Source: Polyangium sp. y55x31 (GTDB taxonomy: Bacteria > Myxococcota_A > Polyangia > Polyangiales > Polyangiaceae). Taken from it: a DNA stretch of 64,000 nucleotides. Below, piece after piece: positions 16,137-24,306 of the stretch. Positions within the stretch are counted from its first letter, which is position 1. Each line of letters opens with the position of its first letter. Below the pieces are notes generated by a model, which saw only the letters and a list, made by a program, of their open reading frames with translations, did no database searches and was not told the DNA's origin. A program made the translations under genes and the position numbers. The DNA is taken from positions 1 to 64,000 of the forward strand of contig NZ_JARZHG010000056.1 in the NCBI RefSeq assembly GCF_029946505.1, written 5' to 3'.

Positions 16137-17437
16137 CCGTGGAAGACCGGCCGAACGATCCGCTCGATCCCGAAAAGCGCCGCGCCGTCATGCAAGCGAC
16201 GCGGCCCCGGGGGCTGCCGCTCTTGCCACGCGCCGGGCAAATGGCGAGCGAGGCGCGGGGCAAACATCTCCCGCTCGCGGATGAGGTCCGCGCGATCGAT
16301 CTCGAATGCCGCCCCATTTACGCGGTCTGGGAGCTGACGCTCGCCTGTGACCTCGCCTGCCGCCATTGCGGCTCGCGCGCGGGCGCGTCACGCCCGGACG
16401 AGCTCACGACGGCGGAGGCCACGGATCTCGTCCGGCAGATGGCCGCGCTCGGCGTGCGCGAGGTCGCGCTCATCGGCGGCGAGGTGTACCTGCACGAGGG
16501 GTGGACCGAGGTTGTCCGGGAAATACGCCGCATGGGCATGCAAAGCACGCTCGTCACGGGCGGCCGCGGCCTGACCCCGGAGCGCGCGCGGTTGGCCAAA
16601 GAGGCCGGCGTGCAGAGCATCGCGGTCTCCATCGACGGCACCGAGCCCACGCACGACCGGCTCCGCGGGCTCACGGGCTCGTACGCCGCGGCCGTGCAGG
16701 CGCTCCGCAATGCCCGCGAGGCCGGGATCCCGGTCGCCGTCAATACGCAGGTCAATCGCCTGAACCTCTGCGAGCTCCCGCATATCTTCGATTTGATCCT
16801 CGACGTCTCCGCGCACGGCTGGCAAGTGCAGCTCACGGTCCCCGTCGGCCGCGCCGCCGACGAGCCGGACGTCCTTTTGCAGCCGTACGATCTCCTGGAG
16901 CTCTTCCCGCTCCTCGCCTCGCTCAAGGCGCGCGCCGACGCCGCGCGCATCAAGATGCTCGCCGGCAACAACATCGGCTATTACGGGCCGTTCGAGCACC
17001 TCCTGCGCAGCTACACCACCGAAAAACACGCCGATTCATGCAGCGCCGGGCGCTCCACGCTGGGCATCGAGTCGAACGGCGACGTCAAGGGCTGCCCCTC
17101 GCTGCCCACGGAGTCCTGGGTCGGCGGCAACGTCCGATCCGCTTCGCTGCGCGACATCTGGGAGCGCTCGTCCGCGCTCCGCCACATGCGGGATCGCACG
17201 GAGGAGGAGCGCTGGGGGTATTGCCGCACGTGTTATTACGGCGAGGTTTGTCGGGGCGGCTGCACCTGGATGGCCACGGCCCTCTTCGGCAAACCGGGAA
17301 ACAATCCGTATTGCCATCACCGCGCCCTCGAAATGCAGCGCCTCGGCAAGCGCGAGCGCGTCGTGCGGGTCGCGCCGGCCGAGGGGCTGCCGTTCGATCG
17401 CGCCTCGTGGGCGCTCGTCGACGAGGATCTGCGCTGA
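16133..17437 (+). CDS. Radical SAM/SPASM enzyme, second copy
   Basis: The 434-residue protein has CX3CX2C at Cys72, Cys76 and Cys79 (ACDLACRHCGS), GGEVYL, and SIDGTEPTHDRLRG. SPASM cysteines lie in DSCSAGRSTLG, VKGCPSLPT, YCRTCYYGEVCRGGC and YCHHR. It aligns along its length with the first copy, including NTQxNRLN and WQVQLTVPxGRAAD, so the pair arose by duplication. The start is TTG 16133, overlapping the upstream stop; GTG 16139 is an alternative. The gene ends head-on with the hydrolase gene: their stop codons abut as TGATCA. Confidence 0.92.
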   Translation: MTVEDRPNDPLDPEKRRAVMQATRPRGLPLLPRAGQMASEARGKHLPLADEVRAIDLECRPIYAVWELTLACDLACRHCGSRAGASRPDELTTAEATDLVRQMAALGVREVALIGGEVYLHEGWTEVVREIRRMGMQSTLVTGGRGLTPERARLAKEAGVQSIAVSIDGTEPTHDRLRGLTGSYAAAVQALRNAREAGIPVAVNTQVNRLNLCELPHIFDLILDVSAHGWQVQLTVPVGRAADEPDVLLQPYDLLELFPLLASLKARADAARIKMLAGNNIGYYGPFEHLLRSYTTEKHADSCSAGRSTLGIESNGDVKGCPSLPTESWVGGNVRSASLRDIWERSSALRHMRDRTEEERWGYCRTCYYGEVCRGGCTWMATALFGKPGNNPYCHHRALEMQRLGKRERVVRVAPAEGLPFDRASWALVDEDLR

Positions 17438-18718
17438 TCAGCCGGGCCCGAGCCCCTCGTGCGAGAGCCATTCGAGCATCGCGCGGAGGAGCCCATCGTC
17501 CCATACGCCGGCGCGGGGGTTCTGGTAGCTCTGCGCGTAACTCTCGTGCCGGCGCATGTCGTGCCCCACCTTGTCGAGGAGCACGAAATGCGACCGCCCC
17601 GGCGAAGCCGCCGCGATCTCGTCCGCGATCATCCGCCCCTCCTCCGGCGCCGCGGCATAATCGTAGCTGCCGTGCAGCACGAGCACGGGAACGTTCGTCG
17701 TCCTCCAGAGCGCGGGCAGATCGAGGCGCTCGATCTCCTGGAACAACGAAACATGCCGGCCGAACATCGTCTCGCCGTGGCACGAGGTCCCTTCGATCCA
17801 CGCGAGCTCGGGGCGCTTCGCGAAGACGTCCCGCGGGAACATGCCTTCCCGACAAACGCTCGTGTGCATCTCGCTCCAAGCCGCGACGTACCTTTCGAGC
17901 TCCTCGCCTTCCATCCCGGCGAGGACGCGCTGCCGCCGCGTCGCCCGCACCATGCAATCGACCCATTTGAGCTGGGACGTGCCGAAGACGACGACGCCAC
18001 GCGCCTGCGTCCCCTCGCCCGCGAGCAGCGGCGCGATCATGCCCCCGAGGCTATGGCCGAAGATCACGATCCGCCCCACCAGCGGATCCTGCGCGAGTGA
18101 TTCGAGCGCGGCCCGATAGCCCTCCACCTCATCGAAAAACCCCGTGGTTTGGCAGGGCGGACCCTCGCTGTCCCCCACCCCGCTCCGCTCGACGCGCATC
18201 GTGGCAATGCCCGCATCCGCGAGGCCCGAGAGGAATGCGCGCATCGGATCGTCCGGGTCCTGCGGGAGCTCGCACGAGGCCGTACCGAGGCCCGAGAGGT
18301 AAAGCACGGTCGTGAACGGTGGACGGCTCGATGTGGGAATCGCAAAGAGCGTCCGTTGCCGCCACGATCCCCGCACGGTCACGTGTCCCAGACGAACCTC
18401 CGCGCCGGCGATACGCTCGATCGGCAGCGGCGTGGCCTTGCCAGGGAGCGTCAAGCGCGCGCCGTCGCGAACGATCTCGAAATGGAGCGGCGCGCCGGGC
18501 ACGAGGCCTCGCACCAGCGCGACGAGCGCGCGCGGCTCGGACACCGTCGCATCACCGAGCGCCACCAGGCGATCGCCCGCTTGCACGCCCGCGAGCGCGG
18601 CGGCCCCGCCTTCCGCCACCCGAACGACCTCGAGGCCCTCCGAGGCGCCTTCCGCGGGGCGCGCCCGTAGTTCGAGGCCGAGGAAGGGTCTTCGGGGGAG
18701 CGCTTGGTCTTGGTACAT
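17438..18718 (-). CDS. PDZ-domain alpha/beta hydrolase
   Basis: From the ATG at 18718 the product is 426 residues. A PDZ domain comes first (about 12-90, LGLELR...AGVQAGDRLVALGD). An alpha/beta hydrolase domain follows, with nucleophile Ser223 in GHSLGG, an acid candidate in GSYDYAAAPEEG and His in VGHDMRRH. No signal peptide is seen. A PDZ domain before a serine hydrolase is unusual and suggests recognition of protein C-termini, so peptidase or esterase activity on a protein partner is possible. An in-frame GTG at 18736 would overlap the divergent gene start, hence the ATG choice; even so only 11 bases separate the two starts. Confidence 0.8.
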   Translation of the reverse strand: MYQDQALPRRPFLGLELRARPAEGASEGLEVVRVAEGGAAALAGVQAGDRLVALGDATVSEPRALVALVRGLVPGAPLHFEIVRDGARLTLPGKATPLPIERIAGAEVRLGHVTVRGSWRQRTLFAIPTSSRPPFTTVLYLSGLGTASCELPQDPDDPMRAFLSGLADAGIATMRVERSGVGDSEGPPCQTTGFFDEVEGYRAALESLAQDPLVGRIVIFGHSLGGMIAPLLAGEGTQARGVVVFGTSQLKWVDCMVRATRRQRVLAGMEGEELERYVAAWSEMHTSVCREGMFPRDVFAKRPELAWIEGTSCHGETMFGRHVSLFQEIERLDLPALWRTTNVPVLVLHGSYDYAAAPEEGRMIADEIAAASPGRSHFVLLDKVGHDMRRHESYAQSYQNPRAGVWDDGLLRAMLEWLSHEGLGPG

Positions 18719-18729
18719 TCCAAACCACG

Positions 18730-19284
18730 ATGCCACGGCGCGCCCTCGGAATCCACGCCCTCACCTTGCTCCTCGCGCCTGCGATCGCGCACGCAGATCC
18801 GCCCGCGATCGCGCCCGTGCCTCTGCCCGCGCCGAAAGGGCAGGATCCCGCGGCCATCGCCGCGCGAGAGGCGCACCTCGAAACGCAGACGCGCGCGATG
18901 ACCGTCCTCACGAGCTGGGCCGTCGCCAGCATCGCCACGGGCGCCGCGCTCTGGGCCACGGCCGGCGACGACTACACGCGCTCGATCGGCATCCAGAACG
19001 TCGCCTGGGGCGCGGTCGACGGCGTCATCGCCGGGTTCGGCTACCGCGGCCTCGCGAAGCAGAGCGGCCTCGACAAACCCCTTTCCTACTGGCAGGCCGA
19101 AGACCGCAAGGCGCGGACGATCTTCCTCGTGAATGCGGGGCTCGACGTCCTTTACGTGACGGCCGGGGCCTTGATGGTCGGGTTTGGCAAGAACGACTGG
19201 GTCCGCGGCGCCGGCGCGGGCGTCGCCCTGCAGGGAAGCTTCCTCTTCGCCTTCGACACGGCCATGGGCCTCGGCGCCCGCTGA
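18730..19284 (+). CDS. Small exported membrane protein, unknown function
   Basis: The 184-residue protein has a signal peptide (to AIAHA, about residue 22), a Pro-rich stretch, and several hydrophobic segments. These are MTVLTSWAVASIATGAALW, AVDGVIAGFGY, TIFLVNAGLDVLYVTAGALMV and GVALQGSFLFAFDTAMGLG, suggesting three or four membrane passes. I do not recognise a named family. No Shine-Dalgarno sequence precedes the ATG and the divergent hydrolase starts only 11 bases away, so one or both transcripts may be leaderless. Confidence 0.72.
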   Translation: MPRRALGIHALTLLLAPAIAHADPPAIAPVPLPAPKGQDPAAIAAREAHLETQTRAMTVLTSWAVASIATGAALWATAGDDYTRSIGIQNVAWGAVDGVIAGFGYRGLAKQSGLDKPLSYWQAEDRKARTIFLVNAGLDVLYVTAGALMVGFGKNDWVRGAGAGVALQGSFLFAFDTAMGLGAR

Positions 19285-19445
19285 GCAGCCGCCCGGCCAC
19301 GCTTCGACAACGCCCATCGCGGCGAGTTCCCGCTCCCTTTGTGCGCGAAAATCGGCGAAGATCAGGCGCGCCGCCGTAGATCGTCCGCGGCCCTGCTTCG
19401 TCGAACCGCACCGAACACGACGTCTCGAGCCTGAGGGATATGACC

Positions 19446-21290
19446 ATGTCGCGCATGTCGAAGAGCGGTACCTCGATGATCCTCGGAAGCCTCTGCCTGG
19501 CGAGCGGCCTCGTCGGCGGCGGGTGCACGAAGGCGGCCCCGAGCCACGAGGAAGCGGCCGCACAGGCGCCCGAGGAGCCGAATACCCGGGCCAAGGGCGA
19601 GCAAGGCTACCTGGGCACCCCGGACGTCGCCGCCGAGGCGCCCCGCGCGTTCGGCATCCGCGGCGGCGACGGCGCGACGCGCGCGCCGGGCGAGGCCGCC
19701 GCCAAGGCCGACGCGAAGGCCGGCGGCGGCGGCGTGCTGCCAGCGCCGACCCAGGCGCTGATTCCGCCCTCCGCGAACGACGCGCCCACGATCGACCCGA
19801 ACGGCCGGTTTGCCACGACATACCGTCCCGGCGGCGGCCACCTCGCCGCGTTCGAATCCGCCGTCGCGCGTGGCATCATCCCCCCGGGCGAGCGCGAGCT
19901 CGTCTCGGACGTCGGCGCCCACTACGTCACGGGCTTCGAGGTCCCGAAGGGCAAAGCCCTCGGCATCCAGGCCGGCCTCGAACGCGGAAAACTCCCGCCC
20001 TCGGGCAGCCCGTTCCACCTCCGCCTCACGCTGAAATCGAGCCCCGACAAACCCGCCGAGCGCCCGCACCTCTCCGTGCACCTCGTCCTCGACGTGAGCG
20101 GCTCGATGCAGGGCGAGTCGATCAAGCAGGCCCGCGAGGCCGCGAGCGCGCTCGTCGACAAGCTCGCGCCGACCGACGATTTTTCCCTCGTGACGTTCTC
20201 GACCGACGCCGAGGTCAAGATCCCCGACGGCCCCGTCGGCGCGCGCCGCGAGGCCATCAAGAAGGTGATCGCCGAGATCAAGGAGGGCGGCGGCACCAAC
20301 ATTTCGAGCGGCCTCGAGCTCGGGTATGCGCAGGCCGAGACGAAGACCATCCCCGAGGACGCGGTGAAGGTCGTCCTCTTGCTCTCCGACGGCCGCGCGA
20401 ACAGCGGGATCAAGTCGGCGAGCGGCATCTCGAAGCTCGCGCTCGACGCGTTCCAGAAGGGCATTCAAACGAGCACGTTCGGCCTCGGCGCCGATTACGA
20501 CGGCGCGCTCATGAGCGCGATCGCGGAGGACGGCGCGGGCGGTTATTACTACCTGCGCGACGCGGCGCAGATCGCCCCGGCGCTCGGCACCGAGCTCGAC
20601 AAACGCCTCGACCCGGCGGCGACGGCCGTCGAGGTCCGCGTGCGCCTGAAGAAGGGCTTCGATCTGCTCAAGGTCTACGGCTCGCGCCGGCTCTCCGAGG
20701 CCGAGGCGCAGCGCGTGCGGGCGCAGGAGGTCGCGGCGGACGAGCAGGCGGCGAAGCGCGACAACATCAAGCAGGACCGCAAAGACGATCAGGAGGGCGG
20801 CATGCGGTTCTTCATTCCGGCCTTCGCCGCGGGCGACAGCCACGCGCTGCTCTTCCAGCTCCGCGCGGGCGCCGGCGTGGGCAAGGGGCAGCTCGCGCTG
20901 GTCGAGCTCAAGTACAAGGACCGCATTTCCAAGAAAAACGTGACCGAGGAGTTCCCGGTCGACATCGAGTGGGCCGACTCCGACGTGGCGAGCGGGGCGA
21001 CGATCGACGGCTCCGTGGCCCGCACGATCCAGGGTTTTGCCGCGGGCGAGACGCTGGCGCGCGCGGCCCAGAACGTGGCCGGCGGCGACAAGCAGTATGC
21101 GATCAGCCTGCTCACCGAGCGCGAGACGATCCTGCGCGAGGCGGCGAAGACCCTCGAAGAGCCGCTCTTCCTGAAGGACGCCGATCGCCTCGCCCGCATG
21201 CGCGAGCACGCGGCGCAGAGCACGGGCATGGGTGATCCGCTCCTCTTCGCCATGCTGCTCGAGACCGCGAGCCGCTCGCATCTGCGGTAG
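19446..21290 (+). CDS. vWA-domain lipoprotein (YfbK-like)
   Basis: The ATG at 19446 lies 8 bases after GAGGG; ATG 19440 is an alternative. The 614-residue protein has a lipoprotein signal ending in GGGC and an Ala/Gly-rich linker. A YfbK-type N-domain (TTYRPGGGHLAAFESAVARG) precedes a von Willebrand A domain (about 208-390) with intact MIDAS motif DVSGS, TFST and LLSDGRANSG. The C-terminal part (about 400-605) resembles the domain that follows vWA in these proteins. Mg2+-dependent protein binding at the envelope is expected. It precedes the coiled-coil membrane protein at 21303 by 12 bases and probably works with it. Confidence 0.85.
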   Translation: MSRMSKSGTSMILGSLCLASGLVGGGCTKAAPSHEEAAAQAPEEPNTRAKGEQGYLGTPDVAAEAPRAFGIRGGDGATRAPGEAAAKADAKAGGGGVLPAPTQALIPPSANDAPTIDPNGRFATTYRPGGGHLAAFESAVARGIIPPGERELVSDVGAHYVTGFEVPKGKALGIQAGLERGKLPPSGSPFHLRLTLKSSPDKPAERPHLSVHLVLDVSGSMQGESIKQAREAASALVDKLAPTDDFSLVTFSTDAEVKIPDGPVGARREAIKKVIAEIKEGGGTNISSGLELGYAQAETKTIPEDAVKVVLLLSDGRANSGIKSASGISKLALDAFQKGIQTSTFGLGADYDGALMSAIAEDGAGGYYYLRDAAQIAPALGTELDKRLDPAATAVEVRVRLKKGFDLLKVYGSRRLSEAEAQRVRAQEVAADEQAAKRDNIKQDRKDDQEGGMRFFIPAFAAGDSHALLFQLRAGAGVGKGQLALVELKYKDRISKKNVTEEFPVDIEWADSDVASGATIDGSVARTIQGFAAGETLARAAQNVAGGDKQYAISLLTERETILREAAKTLEEPLFLKDADRLARMREHAAQSTGMGDPLLFAMLLETASRSHLR

Positions 21291-21302
21291 GCTGAGGCGC
21301 GC

Positions 21303-22151
21303 ATGTCCGATCCCATCGTCCTCGAGATCCCGCTCGACAAACCCGCCGTGCACGTCAACGTGGCGGCGGGACAAACCATCACGCTGCGCGGGTTCTACAC
21401 GTCGAAACACGACGGTTCGATCATCGACGCGGCGACGACCACCTGGCCCAAGGAGGCGCCCGGGGGGGCGTCGGTCGATCCGGTGGGGCTCATCGAAGTG
21501 GAGTCGGGCGGGTTTCACCTGACGAAACGAAATGTCGACACGCACGAGGTGACGCTCGTCGCGACGGGCTCGGGTGCGGAGGCGTGCGGGGCGGCGGGCG
21601 TCGAGGCGCCGTGCCTCGTGGTGAACAAGCGAATCGCCCTGCAAAAGCGGCTCATGGGCTGGGAGGATTTCAAGGGCTCGCTCGTCGGCGAGGGTATCGA
21701 GGCGGTGCTGCCGCCGCCGCCCGTGGTGGAGGTCGCGCCGGGCGTGATGCCGTATTTGCAGGCGGGCGCGGGCGTGGCGCTCGCCGCGGTGGTCGGGTTC
21801 GCGGCGTGGACGTGGAAAAAGAAGCGCGACGCCTCGCCGGCGGGGCAGATGCTCTCGCTCGCGCGCAGCGTGAAGGAGCAGCTCCGGCGCGCCGATCCGG
21901 TGCTGGCGGCGCCGCTCGCGCCCGCGGTGGACGCGGCGATCCGATCGTTACGCGAGCGCCGCGTGGATGCGGCGTCGGCGGAAGGAAAGCGGGTCGCCGA
22001 GGCGCTGCGAAAAACCTCGGCGCGGCTCGATGCCTCGATGCGGGAGGCGCAGGCCGCGAAGGAGCAGGAGGCCGCCGACGAGCTCGTGCAGGAGATGGAA
22101 GCGGCGCTCGAAGCGGCCGACGAGGTGAAGCGCGCGCATCGGGCGGTCTAA
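21303..22151 (+). CDS. Membrane protein with C-terminal coiled coil, unknown function
   Basis: The 282-residue protein has an N-terminal beta-rich domain (about 1-115) with SDPIVLEIPLDKPAVHVNV, then a Pro-rich stretch. One membrane segment lies at about 149-166 (YLQAGAGVALAAVVGFAAW) and a long Ala/Glu/Lys/Arg-rich coiled coil at about 180-280. There is no signal peptide, so topology is uncertain. It follows the vWA lipoprotein by 12 bases and is probably in the same operon. Its stop codon overlaps that of the convergent Rieske gene. No named family recognised. Confidence 0.72.
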   Translation: MSDPIVLEIPLDKPAVHVNVAAGQTITLRGFYTSKHDGSIIDAATTTWPKEAPGGASVDPVGLIEVESGGFHLTKRNVDTHEVTLVATGSGAEACGAAGVEAPCLVVNKRIALQKRLMGWEDFKGSLVGEGIEAVLPPPPVVEVAPGVMPYLQAGAGVALAAVVGFAAWTWKKKRDASPAGQMLSLARSVKEQLRRADPVLAAPLAPAVDAAIRSLRERRVDAASAEGKRVAEALRKTSARLDASMREAQAAKEQEAADELVQEMEAALEAADEVKRAHRAV

Positions 22152-23140
22152 CCGCGGCCGCGATAGATCGACTCGATCCGTTTTCTGGCGAGCCCGAGCG
22201 GTTTGTCGAAGCGGCTCAATGTTCTGCCGCGAAGCTCGGGGCTTTTGTCCGCGAGTTTGCCGAGGAGCGTGACGTCACGCCGTAGCTCCATCACCACGAA
22301 GGCGCGCGTCAAGAGATACGCGAAGGCATTGAGGCCATAACGCTCCCACGGCGCCGCCAGCGCGTACGAGAGCGCGAAGATGTCCGTCTGCCCGGCCGTG
22401 ACGGGCACGAAGAAGATCGCGATCCGCAAGGCGTTCGGCCGCCGCTGTCCCGTCGCCGGATCGAACCAGTATTGATCGTAGACGGTGTAGACCGGCGAAA
22501 ACCACGTGGTCCAGTCGTCGACGAAGGAATCACCGGTCTCGATCTGCAGGAGCGAATACAGCGGTCGCGGGAGCGCTTTTTGTGGGCCCTCGTTGTAGAC
22601 GCGTACGCTCCTCTCCGTGCTCGTCACCTCGCACGTGACCTCCGCCATGCGCTCGCGCGGATACCCGAGCAGCGCGTGGACCTCGGGCGTGTGCTCGACC
22701 TCGATGAAATTGTCGAGCGTGACCTCGAGCGGGGCCTCGGCCCGGTGCCGCGTCTTGCCGATGAAGTGATACCCGCTCACGTCGAGCGCGGGGAAAGCGG
22801 CATCCACGCCGCGTCGCTTGATCCAGATCAGGCCGTATCGCTCGACCACCTCGAAGGCGTCGGCGCAAGGCCGCGCCGCGGGCGTGGCGGGGCTTTTGCC
22901 CTCGCCGTCCGGCGCGAACGACCAGCCATGGTACGGACAAACCAGCCGCCCGCCCTCCACGCGCCCCTCGCTGAGGCGCATGCCCCGGTGCGGGCAGACG
23001 TCGGCGAGCGCGCCGAGCGTCGCTTGTCCATTCGAGGCGCGGAACACGACGAGCTCGCGATCACAGACGCGCACGGGCGCGGGCTTTTTGCCGAGCTCGT
23101 CGGCGAAGAGCACCGGGTGCCAGTGATCGAGCTCGGCCAT
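22148..23140 (-). CDS. Rieske non-haem iron oxygenase, alpha-subunit type
   Basis: The ATG at 23140 comes one base after the stop of the upstream monooxygenase gene (TGAAATG). The 330-residue protein has a Rieske [2Fe-2S] motif: Cys49-X-His51 (CPHRG) and Cys68-X2-His71 (CPYHG). A catalytic iron site follows with His150 and His155 in DNFIEVEHTPEVH. Such enzymes hydroxylate or demethylate aromatic or lipid substrates with electrons from a reductase. No reductase gene is adjacent. Tight linkage with the FAD monooxygenase implies a shared oxidative pathway, substrate unknown. Confidence 0.9.
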   Translation of the reverse strand: MAELDHWHPVLFADELGKKPAPVRVCDRELVVFRASNGQATLGALADVCPHRGMRLSEGRVEGGRLVCPYHGWSFAPDGEGKSPATPAARPCADAFEVVERYGLIWIKRRGVDAAFPALDVSGYHFIGKTRHRAEAPLEVTLDNFIEVEHTPEVHALLGYPRERMAEVTCEVTSTERSVRVYNEGPQKALPRPLYSLLQIETGDSFVDDWTTWFSPVYTVYDQYWFDPATGQRRPNALRIAIFFVPVTAGQTDIFALSYALAAPWERYGLNAFAYLLTRAFVVMELRRDVTLLGKLADKSPELRGRTLSRFDKPLGLARKRIESIYRGRG

Positions 23141-23141
23141 T

Positions 23142-24284
23142 TCAACGCTTCTCCCCCGCGAGGTAGTTCGCGACGCGCTCGGCCTCGACCGCGATGTCGT
23201 GGAGCGCGCCCGTGAGCGGGTTCCGGAAGCCAATGAAAAAGAGACCCGGCGCCCCCGGCACCGGCTCGCCGAAATAACGCGGATACCCCCGTTCGTCGAG
23301 CCAACCCTCCGCGTCCTCGAAATAGTCGGAGATCCCGGTCCGATAACCCGTCGCGAGCACGACCGCGTCGAACGGACGCGTGGTTCCATCGACGAAATGC
23401 ACCTCGCCGGGGCTGAAGGAGCGCACGTCCTTCACCACGTCGATCTGCCCTTGCTTGACGAGCTCCAGCGTGCCGACGTCGATGAGCGGAATGCGCTTCT
23501 CGACGATCACCTGCGAGATCGGCCCGAGCTTCGGTCGCGTAAAACCGTACGGCGTGAGGTCCCCGAGGAGCCGATCGAGGGCGAAAAGCGAAATCGCGTC
23601 GGCGACCTTGGGCGGCAGGCGCGAGAAGAGGAAGAGGGAGCTCAACTGCGAGGGGACGCCCGTCAAATCACGCGGCACGACGTGCACGGGGCCGCGGACC
23701 GAGAGGGCGGGCTTCGCGCCGTGCTCCCAAAGATCGAGCGCGATCTCCGCACCGGAGTTGCCCGCGCCCACGACGAGGACGCGCTTGCCCCGCCAAGGAT
23801 CGCCGTTCTTGTAGCGGGAGCTGTGCAGGATCGAGCCGCCGAACGAGGCCTCGCCCGGCCAGGTCGGGATGTTGGGGACGCGGTTGTACCCCGTGGCGAC
23901 GACGAGCGCGCGCGTGTGGTACTCGTTCGCCTCGGTGCGCAGGACAAACCCGCCGTCCTCGCGCCGCGCCGAGCGGACGTCCTCGCCGAATCGGGGATGC
24001 AATTCGAAGTCGCGGGCGTACGCGTCGAGATACGCGACCATCTGCGCCCGCGACGGATAGGTCGGCGTGCCGGGGGGCCAGGGCATGCCCGGCAATGCGG
24101 AGAAGCGCTGCACGGTGTGCAGGTGGAGCCGCTCGTAATGGTTCCGCCAGGACGATCCCACCTCGCCCGATCGCTCGAGGATCTCGAACGAGATGCCGCG
24201 GGACCGCAAGCACGCCCCGACGGAGAGCCCCGACGGACCGGCGCCCACGACGATGACCTCCGTCTCTTCGCGCATGCGGCGCAT
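23142..24284 (-). CDS. Flavin-containing monooxygenase
   Basis: The protein of about 380 residues has an N-terminal FAD Rossmann motif (VVGAGPSGLSVG), the FMO-type segment RNHYERLHLHT, and a second, NADPH-binding Rossmann motif (VVGAGNSGAEIA). An ATGYR sequence near the C-terminus is typical of YUCCA/FMO-like enzymes. It oxygenates soft nucleophiles or ketones using NADPH and O2. Start is ATG 24284 or 24275. It lies directly upstream of the Rieske oxygenase gene and 22 bases downstream of the aminotransferase gene on the same strand. A three-gene operon is likely. Confidence 0.9.
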   Translation of the reverse strand: MRRMREETEVIVVGAGPSGLSVGACLRSRGISFEILERSGEVGSSWRNHYERLHLHTVQRFSALPGMPWPPGTPTYPSRAQMVAYLDAYARDFELHPRFGEDVRSARREDGGFVLRTEANEYHTRALVVATGYNRVPNIPTWPGEASFGGSILHSSRYKNGDPWRGKRVLVVGAGNSGAEIALDLWEHGAKPALSVRGPVHVVPRDLTGVPSQLSSLFLFSRLPPKVADAISLFALDRLLGDLTPYGFTRPKLGPISQVIVEKRIPLIDVGTLELVKQGQIDVVKDVRSFSPGEVHFVDGTTRPFDAVVLATGYRTGISDYFEDAEGWLDERGYPRYFGEPVPGAPGLFFIGFRNPLTGALHDIAVEAERVANYLAGEKR

Positions 24285-24306
24285 CCTAGGCGATCCGTCG
24301 CGGCGC

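Noticed and set aside
14429-17437. Assignment of the SPASM pair to a named RiPP class (PQQ, mycofactocin, subtilosin, anSME)
   Set aside because: Neighbouring partner genes of those pathways are missing and the linked small proteins do not resemble their precursors.
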